DNA of 64,000 nucleotides from Streptomyces marianii (GCF_005795905.1 NZ_VAWE01000001.1:62001-126000), one strand, 5' to 3'. Shown: positions 16,264 to 25,625, numbered from the stretch's first letter. Notes: a model not told the origin generated them from the sequence alone. Made by a program: numbers and translations.

Positions 16264-17175
16264 TCATCCCTCCTTGCTCCCGGCCGCGTTCGCCTCCACG
16301 TGGCCGTCTTGGTCGGCTGTCGTGCGGCGCCAGTGTCCGGAGCGCCCGCCCCTCTTCTCCTCCAGGCGGATGCCGGTGACCTGCATGCTTCGGTCGACGG
16401 CCTTGCACATGTCGATCACGGTCAGGCCCGCGACCGCGACGGCCGTCAACGCCTCCATCTCGACACCGGTGCGTCCGGACGTCTTCGCCCTCGCCGTGAT
16501 CAGCAGCCGGTCCGGCGCCGTGGCACTGAGGTCCACCCGGACCGCATCCAGGCTCAGGGGATGGCACAGGGGGATCAGGTCTCCCGTCCGCTTGGCGGCC
16601 GTGATCCCCGCCAGCCGCGCCGTAGCCAACACATCGCCTTTGGCTGCGGCCCCGCTGGTTATCAAGGACAGGGTGGCCGGGGCCATGACCACCGCAGTGG
16701 ACGCGACAGCCTCACGCGCGGTCACCGCCTTGTCCGACACATCGACCATCCGGGCCGCACCCCGGGCATCCAGGTGCGTCAGGGGATGCGGATTCTCTGA
16801 GGCACTCGTGCCGCTGCTCGCAGGGAGGTATGCGGCGTCGATGCCTGCTGCGAGATCGAAGTCCAGCACCGTCAACCCGCCGAGCTTGTGCGTCCACAGC
16901 ACCACCCTCACCTCGCGCTTGTCCTCCAAGGACAGGTTCGGGTGGTGGTTGAGTTCCTCCGCTATGTCGGCGATGGCCTGGACGAACGCCATCGACTCGC
17001 GGAACGTCGAGCAATGAAAGGTCCGGGTGAGGCGCCCCTCTCGGAGCTCCCACCCCGGGACCTGGCCAAGGCGCCGCTCCGCTCCGGCTGTGTCCAGGAC
17101 ACCGACACCGCCCTGGCAGGCGCTATGGTTGACTGGCGACAAGTGGTCGTCGGTACAGGACCGATTCGCGGTCAC
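16264..17175 (-). CDS. moaC: Pterin carbinolamine dehydratase-MoaC fusion
   Basis: A 303-residue two-domain protein. Residues 26-112 are a pterin-4a-carbinolamine dehydratase-like domain: [33 protein letters not shown] with the His-His-Pro motif at 77-79, and [17 protein letters not shown]. Residues 131-285 are Moa[67 protein letters not shown] and [12 protein letters not shown]. MoaC makes cyclic pyranopterin phosphate after MoaA. In M. tuberculosis the dehydratase-like protein MoaB1 lies between moaA1 and moaC1 as a separate gene; here it is fused to MoaC. GTG 17175 has AGGAG spaced correctly. Whether the dehydratase part acts on a molybdopterin intermediate is unknown. Confidence 0.9.
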   Translation of the reverse strand: MTANRSCTDDHLSPVNHSACQGGVGVLDTAGAERRLGQVPGWELREGRLTRTFHCSTFRESMAFVQAIADIAEELNHHPNLSLEDKREVRVVLWTHKLGGLTVLDFDLAAGIDAAYLPASSGTSASENPHPLTHLDARGAARMVDVSDKAVTAREAVASTAVVMAPATLSLITSGAAAKGDVLATARLAGITAAKRTGDLIPLCHPLSLDAVRVDLSATAPDRLLITARAKTSGRTGVEMEALTAVAVAGLTVIDMCKAVDRSMQVTGIRLEEKRGGRSGHWRRTTADQDGHVEANAAGSKEG

Positions 17176-17234
17176 AGGAGTCTCCTAGGGATTCGGTCGT
17201 TCCTTCGGTACAAGGTCCGGCGTGGCGGTCTCTC

Positions 17235-18290
17235 TCAGCCGCCGCGCGTGTGCATCTCCAGATGCGGGTCGCGCCGCAGGCTGTCAAGGGAGATGAACGC
17301 ACCCCTTTCGCGCTGGGCCAGTCGGTTCTCGGCACCTCGGTCCGCTCGCGCGCGCCACACCTCGGCCACCAGCTCGCGCAGCTCTTCGTTGCTCGCACCC
17401 CCGCGCAGGGGCTCGCGCAGATTCAAACCATCAAGGGAGTAGAGGCACGTGAGCAGGATGCCGTCGGCGGTCAGCCGGCTGCGGTTGCACGTACGGCAGA
17501 ACGGCTGGGTAGTGGAGGAGATCACGCCGAAGACGGTGCCGTCCGGAAGGGCATAGCGATCGGCGGGCGCCGGACCGCCTTCGTCCAGCGGGATCGGCGG
17601 GCCCGCGTAGTGTTGCGTCAGCCGCTGGAGGATCTCCAGGCGCGACACGACTTTCGACGAACTCCATCCGGTAGCCCCACCGACATCCATGTACTCGATG
17701 AACCGCACCTCGGCGGGGACGGAGCGCGCGTACTCGATCAGATCGGCAAGCTCGTCTTCGTTGAACCCCCGCATGACCACCGTGTCTATCTTCGTCCCCG
17801 TGAATCCGGCTTCGGGTACCGCCCGGATTCCGGCCAGTACCGCTCCATGGCTCGAGCGTCGGCTCAAGGCCTCGAAACGCTCCGGACGCAAGGTGTCCAG
17901 GCTTACGGTCACGCGACGCAGGCCCGCTTCTTTCAGCGCGCGGGCGCGTTTGGCCAAGAGCACCCCGTTCGTTGTGATCGCCAGATCGCGCAGGCCTCGG
18001 TCGCGTCTGGATGCAAGGTCCCGGACGATTTCAGGGAGTTCGGGCCGGATCAGGGGCTCGCCCCCGGTCAGACGCAGCTTGGTGACGCCCAATGAGACGA
18101 ACACATCCGCAAGACGGCCGATTTCGGAGATGGTGAGCAGATCGCGTCTGGGAAGCCAGGTGTAGTGCTCCTCGGGCATGCAGTACTGGCAGCGCAGATT
18201 GCACTGGTCGATCACAGACACCCGTAGGTCACCCAGCGGCCGGTCGAAGAGATCTCGCGGACGGGCAGCGATGCTGTCAGTCATGCTCAT
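17235..18290 (-). CDS. moaA: GTP 3',8-cyclase MoaA
   Basis: A 351-residue radical-SAM enzyme for the first step of molybdenum cofactor synthesis, GTP to 3',8-cyclo-7,8-dihydro-GTP. The first cluster motif is [15 protein letters not shown] with Cys 30, 34 and 37. [16 protein letters not shown] is the SAM-binding segment. The C-terminal cluster motif is [15 protein letters not shown] then LLTCLYS. It ends in Gly-Gly (HTRGG), a feature of MoaA. ATG 18290 overlaps the stop of a small upstream ORF as TGATG; an internal ATG at 18284 is also possible. The gap to the moaC fusion is 59 bases, so one operon is likely. Confidence 0.93.
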   Translation of the reverse strand: MSMTDSIAARPRDLFDRPLGDLRVSVIDQCNLRCQYCMPEEHYTWLPRRDLLTISEIGRLADVFVSLGVTKLRLTGGEPLIRPELPEIVRDLASRRDRGLRDLAITTNGVLLAKRARALKEAGLRRVTVSLDTLRPERFEALSRRSSHGAVLAGIRAVPEAGFTGTKIDTVVMRGFNEDELADLIEYARSVPAEVRFIEYMDVGGATGWSSSKVVSRLEILQRLTQHYAGPPIPLDEGGPAPADRYALPDGTVFGVISSTTQPFCRTCNRSRLTADGILLTCLYSLDGLNLREPLRGGASNEELRELVAEVWRARADRGAENRLAQRERGAFISLDSLRRDPHLEMHTRGG

Positions 18291-18490
18291 CAGCCTCCGC
18301 CGTCGCGCAGCGTAGCCGACGCATCGGCTCGTCCTGACTGTGCATGCGCGGGCGCCAACCAGGCGGGGGGCCGATCGGAGGTGACGATCAGCGAGCGGGC
18401 CGGTCGCTCGGGATTGGCCGCCATGCCGGACGGAGGGGCCGCAAGGGACGGGCAGCTGTCGATCAGGGTTGTGTCCGGGTACGCACTCAC
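18290..18490 (-). CDS. 66-residue ORF translationally coupled to moaA
   Basis: A small ORF starting at GTG 18490 with GGAG eight bases upstream and ending in TGATG, sharing one base with the moaA start. The product begins [19 protein letters not shown], contains [20 protein letters not shown], and ends DGGG. It has no membrane segment or known motif and is Pro/Ala/Ser-rich. The coupling suggests it is really translated. It could be a leader peptide that tunes moaA, a small cofactor-related protein, or a precursor peptide. No family is recognised. Confidence 0.55.
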   Translation of the reverse strand: MSAYPDTTLIDSCPSLAAPPSGMAANPERPARSLIVTSDRPPAWLAPAHAQSGRADASATLRDGGG

Positions 18491-19449
18491 GGTTTGCTCC
18501 TTGTGACGTGTGACTCTCACACCAATATGCAGTGGCTCGCCTCGCTCCCAGAGTCCACCGGGTGATCCACGGGGCGGAGGTTCGGGCGTTCCCCCGAATG
18601 GAGGAAGGCGGCGAGCCGCCCGCGTGGACGACGACCGGCACGAACACAGAATGACCGCGGTCAGCGGCGACGGGGCAAACGCCGCTGCCTCGACCCGCGG
18701 ACGAGCTGGCGAAGCCTCGCCTTCCGTGGGACGAAACCGACATCGCCGAGGGGGATGGCGCCGCGACAGAGCCGACGGCGCCACGACCGCCCAAGAGGTG
18801 CTTGCTCTTGCTGCCGACGGCGATCGAGGTCGTTCGCAGGAACCGACCAGGCGAGGGGCCCGCCCCGGCGGCGTCCGGCGACGGGCGGACCGGTGGCGTC
18901 GACGACGATCAGGCCGGGACCGGCAGCTCCCTCACCCGTGATCCAGAAAACCGGCGGCGTGCGTAGCGACGTCGCCACGCTGCCGCATCATCCAGCCTGG
19001 CTCTTGCAACCGGCTGCCTCAGTCGGGTTTGACGACCGGCTCCCAGCAATTCAGGTTGATCGGGACTCGCCCGAGGATCTCACAGAAGGAGCGCTATGTT
19101 TACGTGCATGCAAAACATTCATCTATAGAGTTATCCCCGCCACTACCATCTTTCCATTTATTCAAAGTGTGTCATCATTTCGATCGATGTGACACGGGGT
19201 CAACGTGGAGTCACTCTGAGGCTCCGGACCACCTTGGCTGGACACCCCCCCGCGGCAGTGCCCGCGATCAGGGCGAAGAAGCCGCGCGACGCAGGGCACT
19301 CAGCGCCAGCAGCCATGCCCACCGGGGCGAAGAGAACCACGCCGATCGGCTACCTCATCAACGCACCGCCACGAACGACGGGAACGAACCCGGCGAGTAC
19401 CATAAAGAAGTAGCTTCATTGTTGGTTGCATCCTACGAGAGGTTCCGTT
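18491..19449. other. Intergenic region, decayed sequence
   Basis: About 960 bases between the moa operon and the divergent DUF402 gene. I see no credible gene; minus-strand frames around 18660-18980 are open but Arg-rich and unrecognised. A locally AT-rich patch at about 19090-19190 (TTTACGTGCATGCAAAACAT and neighbours) stands out from the 70 percent GC background and may hold promoters. A molybdenum-cofactor riboswitch was looked for but not recognised. Confidence 0.4.
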
Positions 19450-19962
19450 ATGTCAGATAGCTCAGCTGACTCGCGGGAGCCGCGCACCGTGGACGTGGCC
19501 CTGGTCTACGCGGGCCGGACCAAGATCCGCTACACAGCGCAGCTGATCGAGGACAATGGCGCACGAATCACGGTCCGCACGAACTGGGCGGCTTCGCACG
19601 TACGCGACCTGGGCTTCGTCCGCTTCGAACCGGGCGATCTCTTCGTGGAGCACTACTGGCGCGACCGCTGGTACGTGGTCAAGGAAGTCTGCGGCTCGGA
19701 TGGTGCCCTCAAGGGCTGGTACTGCAATGTCACACGACCAAGCACCTTGGACGGTAGCGAAGTCCTCGTCGAGGAACTCGGCCTGAACCTGTGGGTGTCG
19801 GCGGATGCGGCCACCGTGTTCCGGCTGAACGAGGAGGAGTTCGCGTCGAGTGATCTGCGGGAGCGAGACCCGGAGGCAACGCGCATGGCCGAGAGCGCTC
19901 TGGATGAACTCGAACTCATGGCCAAGAGTGGACAGTTGGCGCGGCTCGATCAAGTTCCGTAG
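19450..19962 (+). CDS. DUF402 domain protein (FomD/Ntdp-like)
   Basis: A 170-residue protein with the DUF402 barrel. Evidence: ARITVRTNWAASHVRDLGFV, FEPGDLFVEHYWRDRWYVV, EVCGSDGALKGWYCNVTRPS and VLVEELGLNLWVSADAATVF, ending in a helix with DEEEF-like acidic residues. Family members include FomD and nucleoside di/triphosphate phosphatases of Gram-positives that use metal-bound Asp residues. ATG 19450 is chosen for its GAGAGG site; the frame extends a few codons upstream without a better start. It is divergent from the moa operon and may be unrelated to it. The substrate is unknown. Confidence 0.75.
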   Translation: MSDSSADSREPRTVDVALVYAGRTKIRYTAQLIEDNGARITVRTNWAASHVRDLGFVRFEPGDLFVEHYWRDRWYVVKEVCGSDGALKGWYCNVTRPSTLDGSEVLVEELGLNLWVSADAATVFRLNEEEFASSDLRERDPEATRMAESALDELELMAKSGQLARLDQVP

Positions 19963-20085
19963 GTGTCCAAGATCACGGGAAAACGATCAAGGCCAGGCAG
20001 TTACCGAGCTTTTTCAGAGTGGCCACCGATCGAGTGACCCAGGCCGAGTCAGGATTGGGACCGCAACGCACAGGGCTCCCGCGCC

Positions 20086-20642
20086 GTTGAGGGGCCTGGT
20101 CTACCTCCGTCGTCACGACACTCTCGCGCAGATCGCCGCCGGTTCCGGCATATCCGTCGGCACCGCCCTTGCCTACGTCAAAGCCGTCGTCCAGCACCTG
20201 TCCGGCCGAGCACCCGGCCTCCCGCGTGTCCTGCGCGAGACTGGTCCTGATTACGTCCTGCTCGACGGCACCCTCGCCGAGTGCGACCGCGTCGGCGACA
20301 GCCGGGCCGACTTCTCCCAGAAGCACCGTCGCCACGGCGTGAACGTGCAGGCCGTAGCCGACCCCTCGGGCAAGATGTGAACGCCAGGGTGTTCCGATCC
20401 TCGCCGACCGCGCTTACATCGGCGCCGGCCCCTGGGTGACCACACCGATCAGACGGCTCCCGAACCGGGACCTCACCACGACCCAGCGAGCGGTCAACCG
20501 AGCCCTGCCAGCGGCACGGGCACCGGTCGAACGCAGCATCGCGCGCCTCAAGTCCTGGCGGATCCTCCGCAGAGCCCGCGGCAGCCCGAACCAGATGACC
20601 GTCATCGTCGCAGCCGTCCTCACCCTGGAGCGGCAACGCTGA
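20086..20642 (+). pseudogene. IS5-type (DDE_Tnp_4) transposase, internally deleted
   Basis: The first frame reads LRGLVYLRRHDTLAQIAAG, GISVGTALAYVKAVVQHLS, DYVLLDGTLAECDRV (first Asp), then stops after DPSGKM. A second frame continues GVPILADRAYIGAGPWV (second Asp) and APVERSIARLKSWRILRRA (Glu), ending ERQR. About 40-50 residues between the two are missing. The element is inactive. The ISL3 element is inserted just downstream. Confidence 0.7.
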
Positions 20643-20687
20643 CGAAGCTCATCGCCGTTCCAGAGTGAGGACGGATCGGCGATGGCG

Positions 20688-22222
20688 CCATCATGGGTCT
20701 TCGAATTTAGTGGGGGGTGCGGCGGTGACGGGCGCGCTCGCCGGTCACGCTGTGTGAGGTGGTTGGGGTGCGGGCGCCCTGGACGCAAGGAGCCCGCGGG
20801 CCTTCGTGATCATGGTTGTTGTCTAGGCAACCGATCATGAAACCCCACGGGCTTGAACAGCGACGATACCGGCATCAACGAAGCGGCAACGCGACTTCTG
20901 GGGCTGGAGGGGGTGAGTGTGACGCAGGTCAAGGACGACGGGGCGGGCGGTTCGACGGTGTACGTGGTCACGAGCGAGGACTCCGCCCGGGCCTGCCCCT
21001 CGTGCGGGGTCTTCGCCACCCGGCTGAAGGACTACCGCACCACCCGGCCCCGGCACCTGCCCTGCGGTGGACGCCCTGTGAGTATCCGGTGGCGCAAGGC
21101 ACGCTGGTACTGCGCCGAACCCGCGTGCGAGCGCGGCTCGTTCACCGAGGCGATCCACGCGGTGCCCGCCGGGATGCGCACCACCACCGCCCTGCGCCGG
21201 GCGGCGGGGGCCGCGGTCTGCGACGGATCCCGCACCGTCGTGCAGGCCGGCCGCGACCTGTCCTTGAGCTGGCCCATCGTGCAGCGATGCTTTGAGGACT
21301 ACGCCGCGACGGTCCTGCCCGAGACGCCGCCCGCGACCGAGGCGGTCGGGATCGACGAGACCCGGCGGGGCAAGCCGGTCTGGGCCCAGAACCCGGCCAC
21401 GCAGAAGTGGGAACTGGTCGCGGACGCCTGGCACATCGGCTTCGTCGACGCGATCGGCGGGCAAGGACTGTTCGGGCAGGTCGAAGGCCGCAACGCCACC
21501 TCGGTCGCCGACTGGCTCAGCTCCCAGCCCGCATCCTGGCGGGCACAGGTGCGCTACGTCGCCATCGACCTGTGTTCCACCTTCCGCGCCGCCGTCCACC
21601 GTGCCCTGCCGCACGCGACCGTGGTCGTCGACTGCTTCCACATCGTGCAACTCGCCCAGCGCCACCTCGCCGACCTGCGCCGACGCCTCACCTGGCGGCA
21701 GCACGGCCGCCGGGCCCGCAAGGGCGACGGCATCTACACCGTCCGCAAACTCCTGCGCCGCAACAAAGAAGACCTCACCGAAGACCAACGCCTCCTCCTG
21801 AAGACCGAGTTGGAGTACATGGGTACCTACGGCCGGCAGATCCACGCGGCCTGGCAGGCCAAGGAACTCCTGCGCGACCTCCTCGGCCTGGCCGTCAGCC
21901 GCACCCACCACGCCCCCGACCGCTCCGCGATCTCCGCCGCCCGCCACCGCTTCTTCACCCACGTCGCCGACCACGCCCACCTGCACGAACTCCTCACCCT
22001 CGCCGAGACCATCGAGCAGTGGTGGGACGGCATCGAGACCTACCTGACCACCGGCATCACCAACGCCGCCTCCGAAGGCAACAACCGCCTCATCAAGCTC
22101 GAAGCGCGTAACGCCTTCGGCTTCCGCAACCGCGCCAACCAGCGCCTACGCTCACGCTGTGCGACCACCCGCCGGAGCCGACGGCAGGCGCACCCCCACT
22201 AAATTCGAAGACCCGCCATCAT
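20688..22222. mobile_element. ISL3-family insertion sequence
   Basis: The element covers about 20696-22214. Ends GGGTCTTCGAATTTAGTGGG are inverted at the right end. The 8-base duplication GCCATCAT flanks both sides (20688-20695 and 22215-22222), the length typical of ISL3. One intact transposase lies inside. Coordinates could be one base off. Confidence 0.9.
20853..22202 (+). CDS. ISL3-family transposase
   Basis: A 449-residue transposase. The N-terminal zinc-finger is visible as ACPSCGVFA and WYCAEPACERGSF. The DDE core has ATEAVGIDETRRGKPVW (first Asp), VRYVAIDLCSTFRAAVHRAL (DLCxxFRAA) and ATVVVDCFHIVQLAQRHL, and the C-terminal TTGITNAASEGNNRLIK carries the Glu of the NAxxEGxN motif typical of ISL3. 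TTG at 20853 is the apparent start; a start a little further in is possible. No lesion is seen. The C-terminus runs into the right inverted repeat. Confidence 0.9.
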   Translation: MNSDDTGINEAATRLLGLEGVSVTQVKDDGAGGSTVYVVTSEDSARACPSCGVFATRLKDYRTTRPRHLPCGGRPVSIRWRKARWYCAEPACERGSFTEAIHAVPAGMRTTTALRRAAGAAVCDGSRTVVQAGRDLSLSWPIVQRCFEDYAATVLPETPPATEAVGIDETRRGKPVWAQNPATQKWELVADAWHIGFVDAIGGQGLFGQVEGRNATSVADWLSSQPASWRAQVRYVAIDLCSTFRAAVHRALPHATVVVDCFHIVQLAQRHLADLRRRLTWRQHGRRARKGDGIYTVRKLLRRNKEDLTEDQRLLLKTELEYMGTYGRQIHAAWQAKELLRDLLGLAVSRTHHAPDRSAISAARHRFFTHVADHAHLHELLTLAETIEQWWDGIETYLTTGITNAASEGNNRLIKLEARNAFGFRNRANQRLRSRCATTRRSRRQAHPH

Positions 22223-22238
22223 GCGGTGGGGAACCGCC

Positions 22239-22808
22239 TCACGACCAGACGAGCCGACCTTCGGAAAACTTACAGACCGGGTAGCTTCCATCGGCGATCA
22301 CCGTCAGCATCTCCGCTACGGAGCCGAAATACTGGGCCATCGATTCGTACTCTCCCGTGACCGTGGGATCACCCACGAACCAGCTGCCGACACGCCCGTC
22401 CCGTACATCGATGAACTTGCCCATCCAGCCGTCCTGGTCCGACAGGAACGGGATCCACTCATTGCGCCAGAACGGGTTGTCCGGCTGATCCGGAGGGTCG
22501 AATCCACAGGACGTGGAGCGGTTCGCGTACAGCCTCTCTATCGCTCGGATGCCCAGAAAGAAGCTTCCCTCGTCCGGGAAGCCGTCGAAGCCGCAGCATG
22601 CCACGTCGTCGTCGAAATCTTCCTCAGGTAGATCCAGATTGTTCTGCAACAGCCACGTCCGGAGATCCCCAGGGAGGGAGATCCCCATCCGTTCCTCGGC
22701 GGCCGCGAGCATCTGCTCGGTAGCGGGCCCTGGAAGATCCGCGTGATCAGCCGGGGCGTGCTGCCGAAGAAGAGTCATCACACGGGACCAACTCTCAGCT
22801 CCACTCAT
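22239..22808 (-). CDS. SUKH (SMI1/KNR4) family protein
   Basis: A 189-residue acidic protein of the SMI1/KNR4 superfamily. The signature helix-strand region is PATEQMLAAAEERMGISLPG then DLRTWLLQNN at about 28-58, followed by FDGFPDEGSFFLGIRAIERL, WIPFLSDQDGWMGKFIDVRD and a C-terminal ESMAQYFGSVAEML helix. SUKH proteins in bacteria are mostly immunity proteins for contact-dependent or polymorphic toxins. No toxin gene lies next to it, so it looks like an orphan immunity gene. It follows the ISL3 element on the left and IS debris on the right. Confidence 0.75.
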   Translation of the reverse strand: MSGAESWSRVMTLLRQHAPADHADLPGPATEQMLAAAEERMGISLPGDLRTWLLQNNLDLPEEDFDDDVACCGFDGFPDEGSFFLGIRAIERLYANRSTSCGFDPPDQPDNPFWRNEWIPFLSDQDGWMGKFIDVRDGRVGSWFVGDPTVTGEYESMAQYFGSVAEMLTVIADGSYPVCKFSEGRLVWS

Positions 22809-22989
22809 TGCACTCTGTCCTCTGCATGGATGCCTCTGTCCGACTGCTCCACGACGGAGGTTGCGAAGTGCCGACCGGAGAACTTTGCAGGGATGCTACT
22901 TCGAGCGTGCCTCCCATCCCTCCCCACGACCATCTTCTGACACGAAGCACAGGGCCGGCTCCTCAGCGCGGTGACGGCCCCGCCAAACG

Positions 22990-23152
22990 GCCGCATGCCG
23001 AGGCCGTCGAGTACACAGACCGAGCCGCCCTGCTCCTGCGCTTCCTTGCCGACCTCCTCTCGGCCCTCCGAGCCAGTTGCCCGGAGCCTGCTCACCCCCA
23101 CGCCATGACGTCAGTCGTCAGTGCCGCCCTCGCCTTGGAGGGGCGAAGCTGA
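22990..23152 (+). pseudogene. IS5-type transposase C-terminal scrap
   Basis: The tail LLSALRASCPEPAHPHAMTS then VVSAALALEGRS resembles the end of the transposase relic at 20642 (NQMTVIVAAVLTLERQR). Only this tail is recognisable. It is probably a second, older copy of the same IS type. Confidence 0.4.
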
Positions 23153-23179
23153 AAACGCTTACTGACTTCGGCTGGTCAA

Positions 23180-23735
23180 GGTGACGTTGGGTTGTCGAGG
23201 GTCAGGCCGGTGCCTGCTATGAAGCCGTCGAGGGTGTCGGGCCGGTACTGAGGTTGCGTACGAGGGCGAGCCGGTCGAGGGCGACGACGGCGAGGTTGGC
23301 CAGGCTGCGCTTGACGTGCGCCCAGACCCACTCGACGGGGTTCAGATCCGGCGCGTAGGCGGGCCGCAGGAACACCGTCAGCCATCCCCGTTCGGCGATC
23401 AGCTTGCGCATGGTGTGGGAGACGTGGGTGTTGAGGCGGTCCCAGACCAACACGATCGGCGCCTTGACGAGGTGGTGGGACGCCGTCGACGAGTGCGATG
23501 AAGTCGCGTTCGCCCATGCTGCGGCGTTTGCCTCCGCCTGCTTGGTGGGTGCGCAGGCGGTGGCACAGCCGGTCCGCGAGCCGGGCCGCATGGCGATCAG
23601 CCCGGCCACGGAAAGGCGTCCCGAACGGCGCCCGTTGACCGTCACGACCGGGGTGTGTCCGCGCCGGCCCCAAGTACGTTCCCTGAGCGAGCGGGTGAAA
23701 CCTGCTTCGTCCTCGAAGCAGATGTTGGGCTGTAC
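23180..23735 (-). pseudogene. IS630-family transposase, frameshifted remnant
   Basis: Reading across frames gives NICFEDEAGFTRSLRERTWG, then VVTVNGRRSGRLSVAGLIAM, VLVWDRLNTHVSHTMRKLI (second Asp) and AYAPDLNPVEWVWAHVKRSL (Glu), the order seen in IS630. The N-terminal helix-turn-helix part is absent and the frame breaks at least once near 23480-23520. It abuts an IS3 relic. Inactive. Confidence 0.7.
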
Positions 23736-23799
23736 TGAGATTTGTGGAGTCCCTGGTGTGCCAGGTTACGGCCCTGGCGAAGCAGAACCACGAGCACCA

Positions 23800-24133
23800 T
23801 GGCAGCAGCCCGTGAATACCCGGACGAGCTCCGCGAGCGCGCGGTCCGTGAAGTCCGCAGCACCGGTCGGCCGATCGCCCACGTCGCGAAAGATCTCGGC
23901 ATCCACAAGGAGGCCCTGCGCGGCTGAGTCCGTCAGGCCGAGGCCGACCGCGGCGAGCGTGACGACCGGCTCACCACCGCCGAGCGCGAAGAACTCAAGC
24001 AACTCCGGGGTGCGACCGCCGAGTTGAAGGGGACGAATGAGATCCTGAAAGCCGCCAGCGTGTTTTTTGCCCAGGAGATCGACCGTCCCCGGACGAGGCC
24101 GAGCAGGTGATCGACCACCTGCGTGACAAGGGC
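23800..24133 (+). pseudogene. IS3-family orfA with in-frame stop, and start of orfB
   Basis: orfA reads REYPDELRERAVREVRSTGR, IAHVAKDLGIHKEALRG, then TGA where a Trp codon is expected, then VRQAEADRGERDD, ELKGTNEILKAASVFFAQEI and the natural stop near 24109. orfB begins at the overlap (VIDHLRDKG) but is lost after about ten residues, where unrelated sequence starts. Helix-turn-helix and leucine-zipper parts are typical of IS3 OrfA. Inactive. Confidence 0.75.
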
Positions 24134-24134
24134 A

Positions 24135-24418
24135 TGCCTCGGGGTCGATCCAACTGTGTCTTCACGGCCTCCACTCCCGAAACCACCACCTGCTACGGGT
24201 CCTACGTCCTCGAAGACGGCCAGATTACCTGGCGGAACGCCACACGCGACCCGCAGACCCCCTATCTCATCGCCATCACCGGAGGCACCGGCAAGTACTG
24301 CGAGGCCAGCGGCCAGATCCGCGTGGTCAGAACCCAGTCGGAAGCCGGAGGCGGCCTGTACCAACTCGAAGTCATCACCAGCCGCAAGCGCGCCACTTCC
24401 CAAGCCTGGTCCCGGTGA
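24135..24418 (+). pseudogene. Allene oxide cyclase/dirigent-like barrel protein, 5'-truncated
   Basis: The frame reads CYGSYVLEDGQITW, then TPYLIAITGGTGKYCEASGQ, IRVVRTQSEAGGGLYQLEVI. The glycine-rich TGGTGKY turn and the GSYVLEDGQIT strand are typical of the allene-oxide-cyclase-like eight-stranded barrel found in many secreted actinobacterial proteins. The 5' part, including any signal peptide, has been replaced by the IS3 relic. The family call is by resemblance only. Confidence 0.5.
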
Positions 24419-24463
24419 AGACAGCAGACAGCGCGCCGGCCCGGCCCGGGTGGAGGGAATGGC

Positions 24464-25048
24464 TCAGGAGTAGGTGCGGATGTTCTGGGCTGCCCATTCG
24501 GCGAGGGCGCGGGCGCACTGCTCGGCGGATTCCCGCCAGGTCGCGGCGGCGCCCTCGCCGGCGTCGTCGCTAACGTGTTTGATGATGCTCAGAGACACAC
24601 CGGCGCGGTGTGCCGCAGCAGCCAAGGCGTAGCCTTCCATGTCGACCATGGAGGCACACGCTGCCAGACGGGCACGAGCGGTCTCGTCGTCGATGAAGGA
24701 GTCCCCGGTGGCGAGGGTGGGGCCGCCAGGGTCGCCCACCGTCAGGGGCGCGCCGTAGGTCTTGCCGGTCAGGGCGCGCAGGATGGCGCTGTCCAGGTCG
24801 TGTTGCATGACCGTGCCGATGACATGGGTTCCCGTCCAGCCGGGGCGCAAGGCTCCCGCGGTGCCGAGGTTGACGACGTCCGACGGAAGCGGGCCGCGGG
24901 CCAGTGTCGCGGCGAGGGCGGTCGCGGCGTTGACTTTGCCCATGCCTGTCAGCAGGACGGGCAGGGACGTGTCGAGGTACTGGGCCTCTTCTTCGACCGC
25001 CAGCACGAGCAAGGAACGGTCGCTGGTGATCTGTCCCATGAGTTCCAT
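24464..25048 (-). CDS. Nucleoside phosphorylase/nucleosidase family protein
   Basis: A 194-residue member of the PNP/UDP phosphorylase fold. Evidence: LLVLAVEEEAQYLDTSLPVL, LLTGMGKVNAATALAATLA, DVVNLGTAGALRPGWTGTHV, and the ribose-binding end SMVDMEGYALAAAAHRAGV then SIIKHVSDDAGEGAAATW. The VDMEGYA and SDDA pieces correspond to the catalytic Glu and Asp of MTA/SAH nucleosidases. Members cleave the glycosidic bond of a purine or adenosine-derived nucleoside. ATG 25048 lacks a good ribosome site; ATG 25039 or a start further upstream is possible. It is a stand-alone gene. Confidence 0.82.
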   Translation of the reverse strand: MELMGQITSDRSLLVLAVEEEAQYLDTSLPVLLTGMGKVNAATALAATLARGPLPSDVVNLGTAGALRPGWTGTHVIGTVMQHDLDSAILRALTGKTYGAPLTVGDPGGPTLATGDSFIDDETARARLAACASMVDMEGYALAAAAHRAGVSLSIIKHVSDDAGEGAAATWRESAEQCARALAEWAAQNIRTYS

Positions 25049-25365
25049 GGGCTCAGAGTACGGCAATTTGTCCGAATTGCGGAATGTTGCGGGTCACCTG
25101 ACGGCAACATGCGGGAGCTCGACTCCGGCACGGCCGCTGTCGCACGCCGGGACGCACTGCGGTCGCGTCACACAGCGGTCACCGCGGCGGCGCGTGCCGG
25201 GCGCGACCGGGGAAACGGCGGGCAGCTTCGGTCCCGGCCGATGCAGCTCTCGGCGCCTCCAGCCGCAAACCGAGCGGGCGGCGGTGCCCTCGGTACGGGG
25301 CGGTTACTTCCGGTCGCTGGAGACGCCAGCACGGACCGTCCCACAACGGAGGGCATCGGCGGCGT

Positions 25366-25625
25366 TCAGGCCGACGGCCCCCGGGGCAGGACCAGGAACT
25401 GGATCTCGGGGAGCGTGTACCCGTCGCTCGTGACGATGCTCGCGTGCGCTGCGGCCAGTTGGGCCCACCCGGGCTCGCGCCTCCTCCGGTGTGGGCTTGG
25501 TGCTGCTGATGGGCCGCTGGACGGCGTGGGCGCTGGTCGTGACCAGGACCTAGTGGTTGGTGTCGTACCGGGAAGTGTCCACCGAGTCGCTCAGCCAGGC
25601 CGAGGCGTTGGAGTCGAACAGCACG
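25366..25625 (-). pseudogene. Unknown gene, decayed
   Basis: One frame reads VLFDSNASAWLSDSVDTSRY, DTNH, then an in-frame TAG, then VLVTTSAHAVQRPISSTKPT and PEEARA. After a frame change it continues AQLAAAHASIVTSDGYTLPE, IQFLVLPRGPSA and a stop. The two halves together look like one real protein with a premature stop and a frameshift. No family is recognised. Confidence 0.4.

Noticed and set aside
18661..18978. Minus-strand frame with LIVVDAT, considered as an IS1380-type transposase scrap
   Set aside because: Only a few residues match and the flanks do not follow the IS1380 pattern.
18491..19449. Molybdenum-cofactor riboswitch upstream of the moa operon
   Set aside because: I could not find the conserved stems by eye; a covariance-model search is needed.
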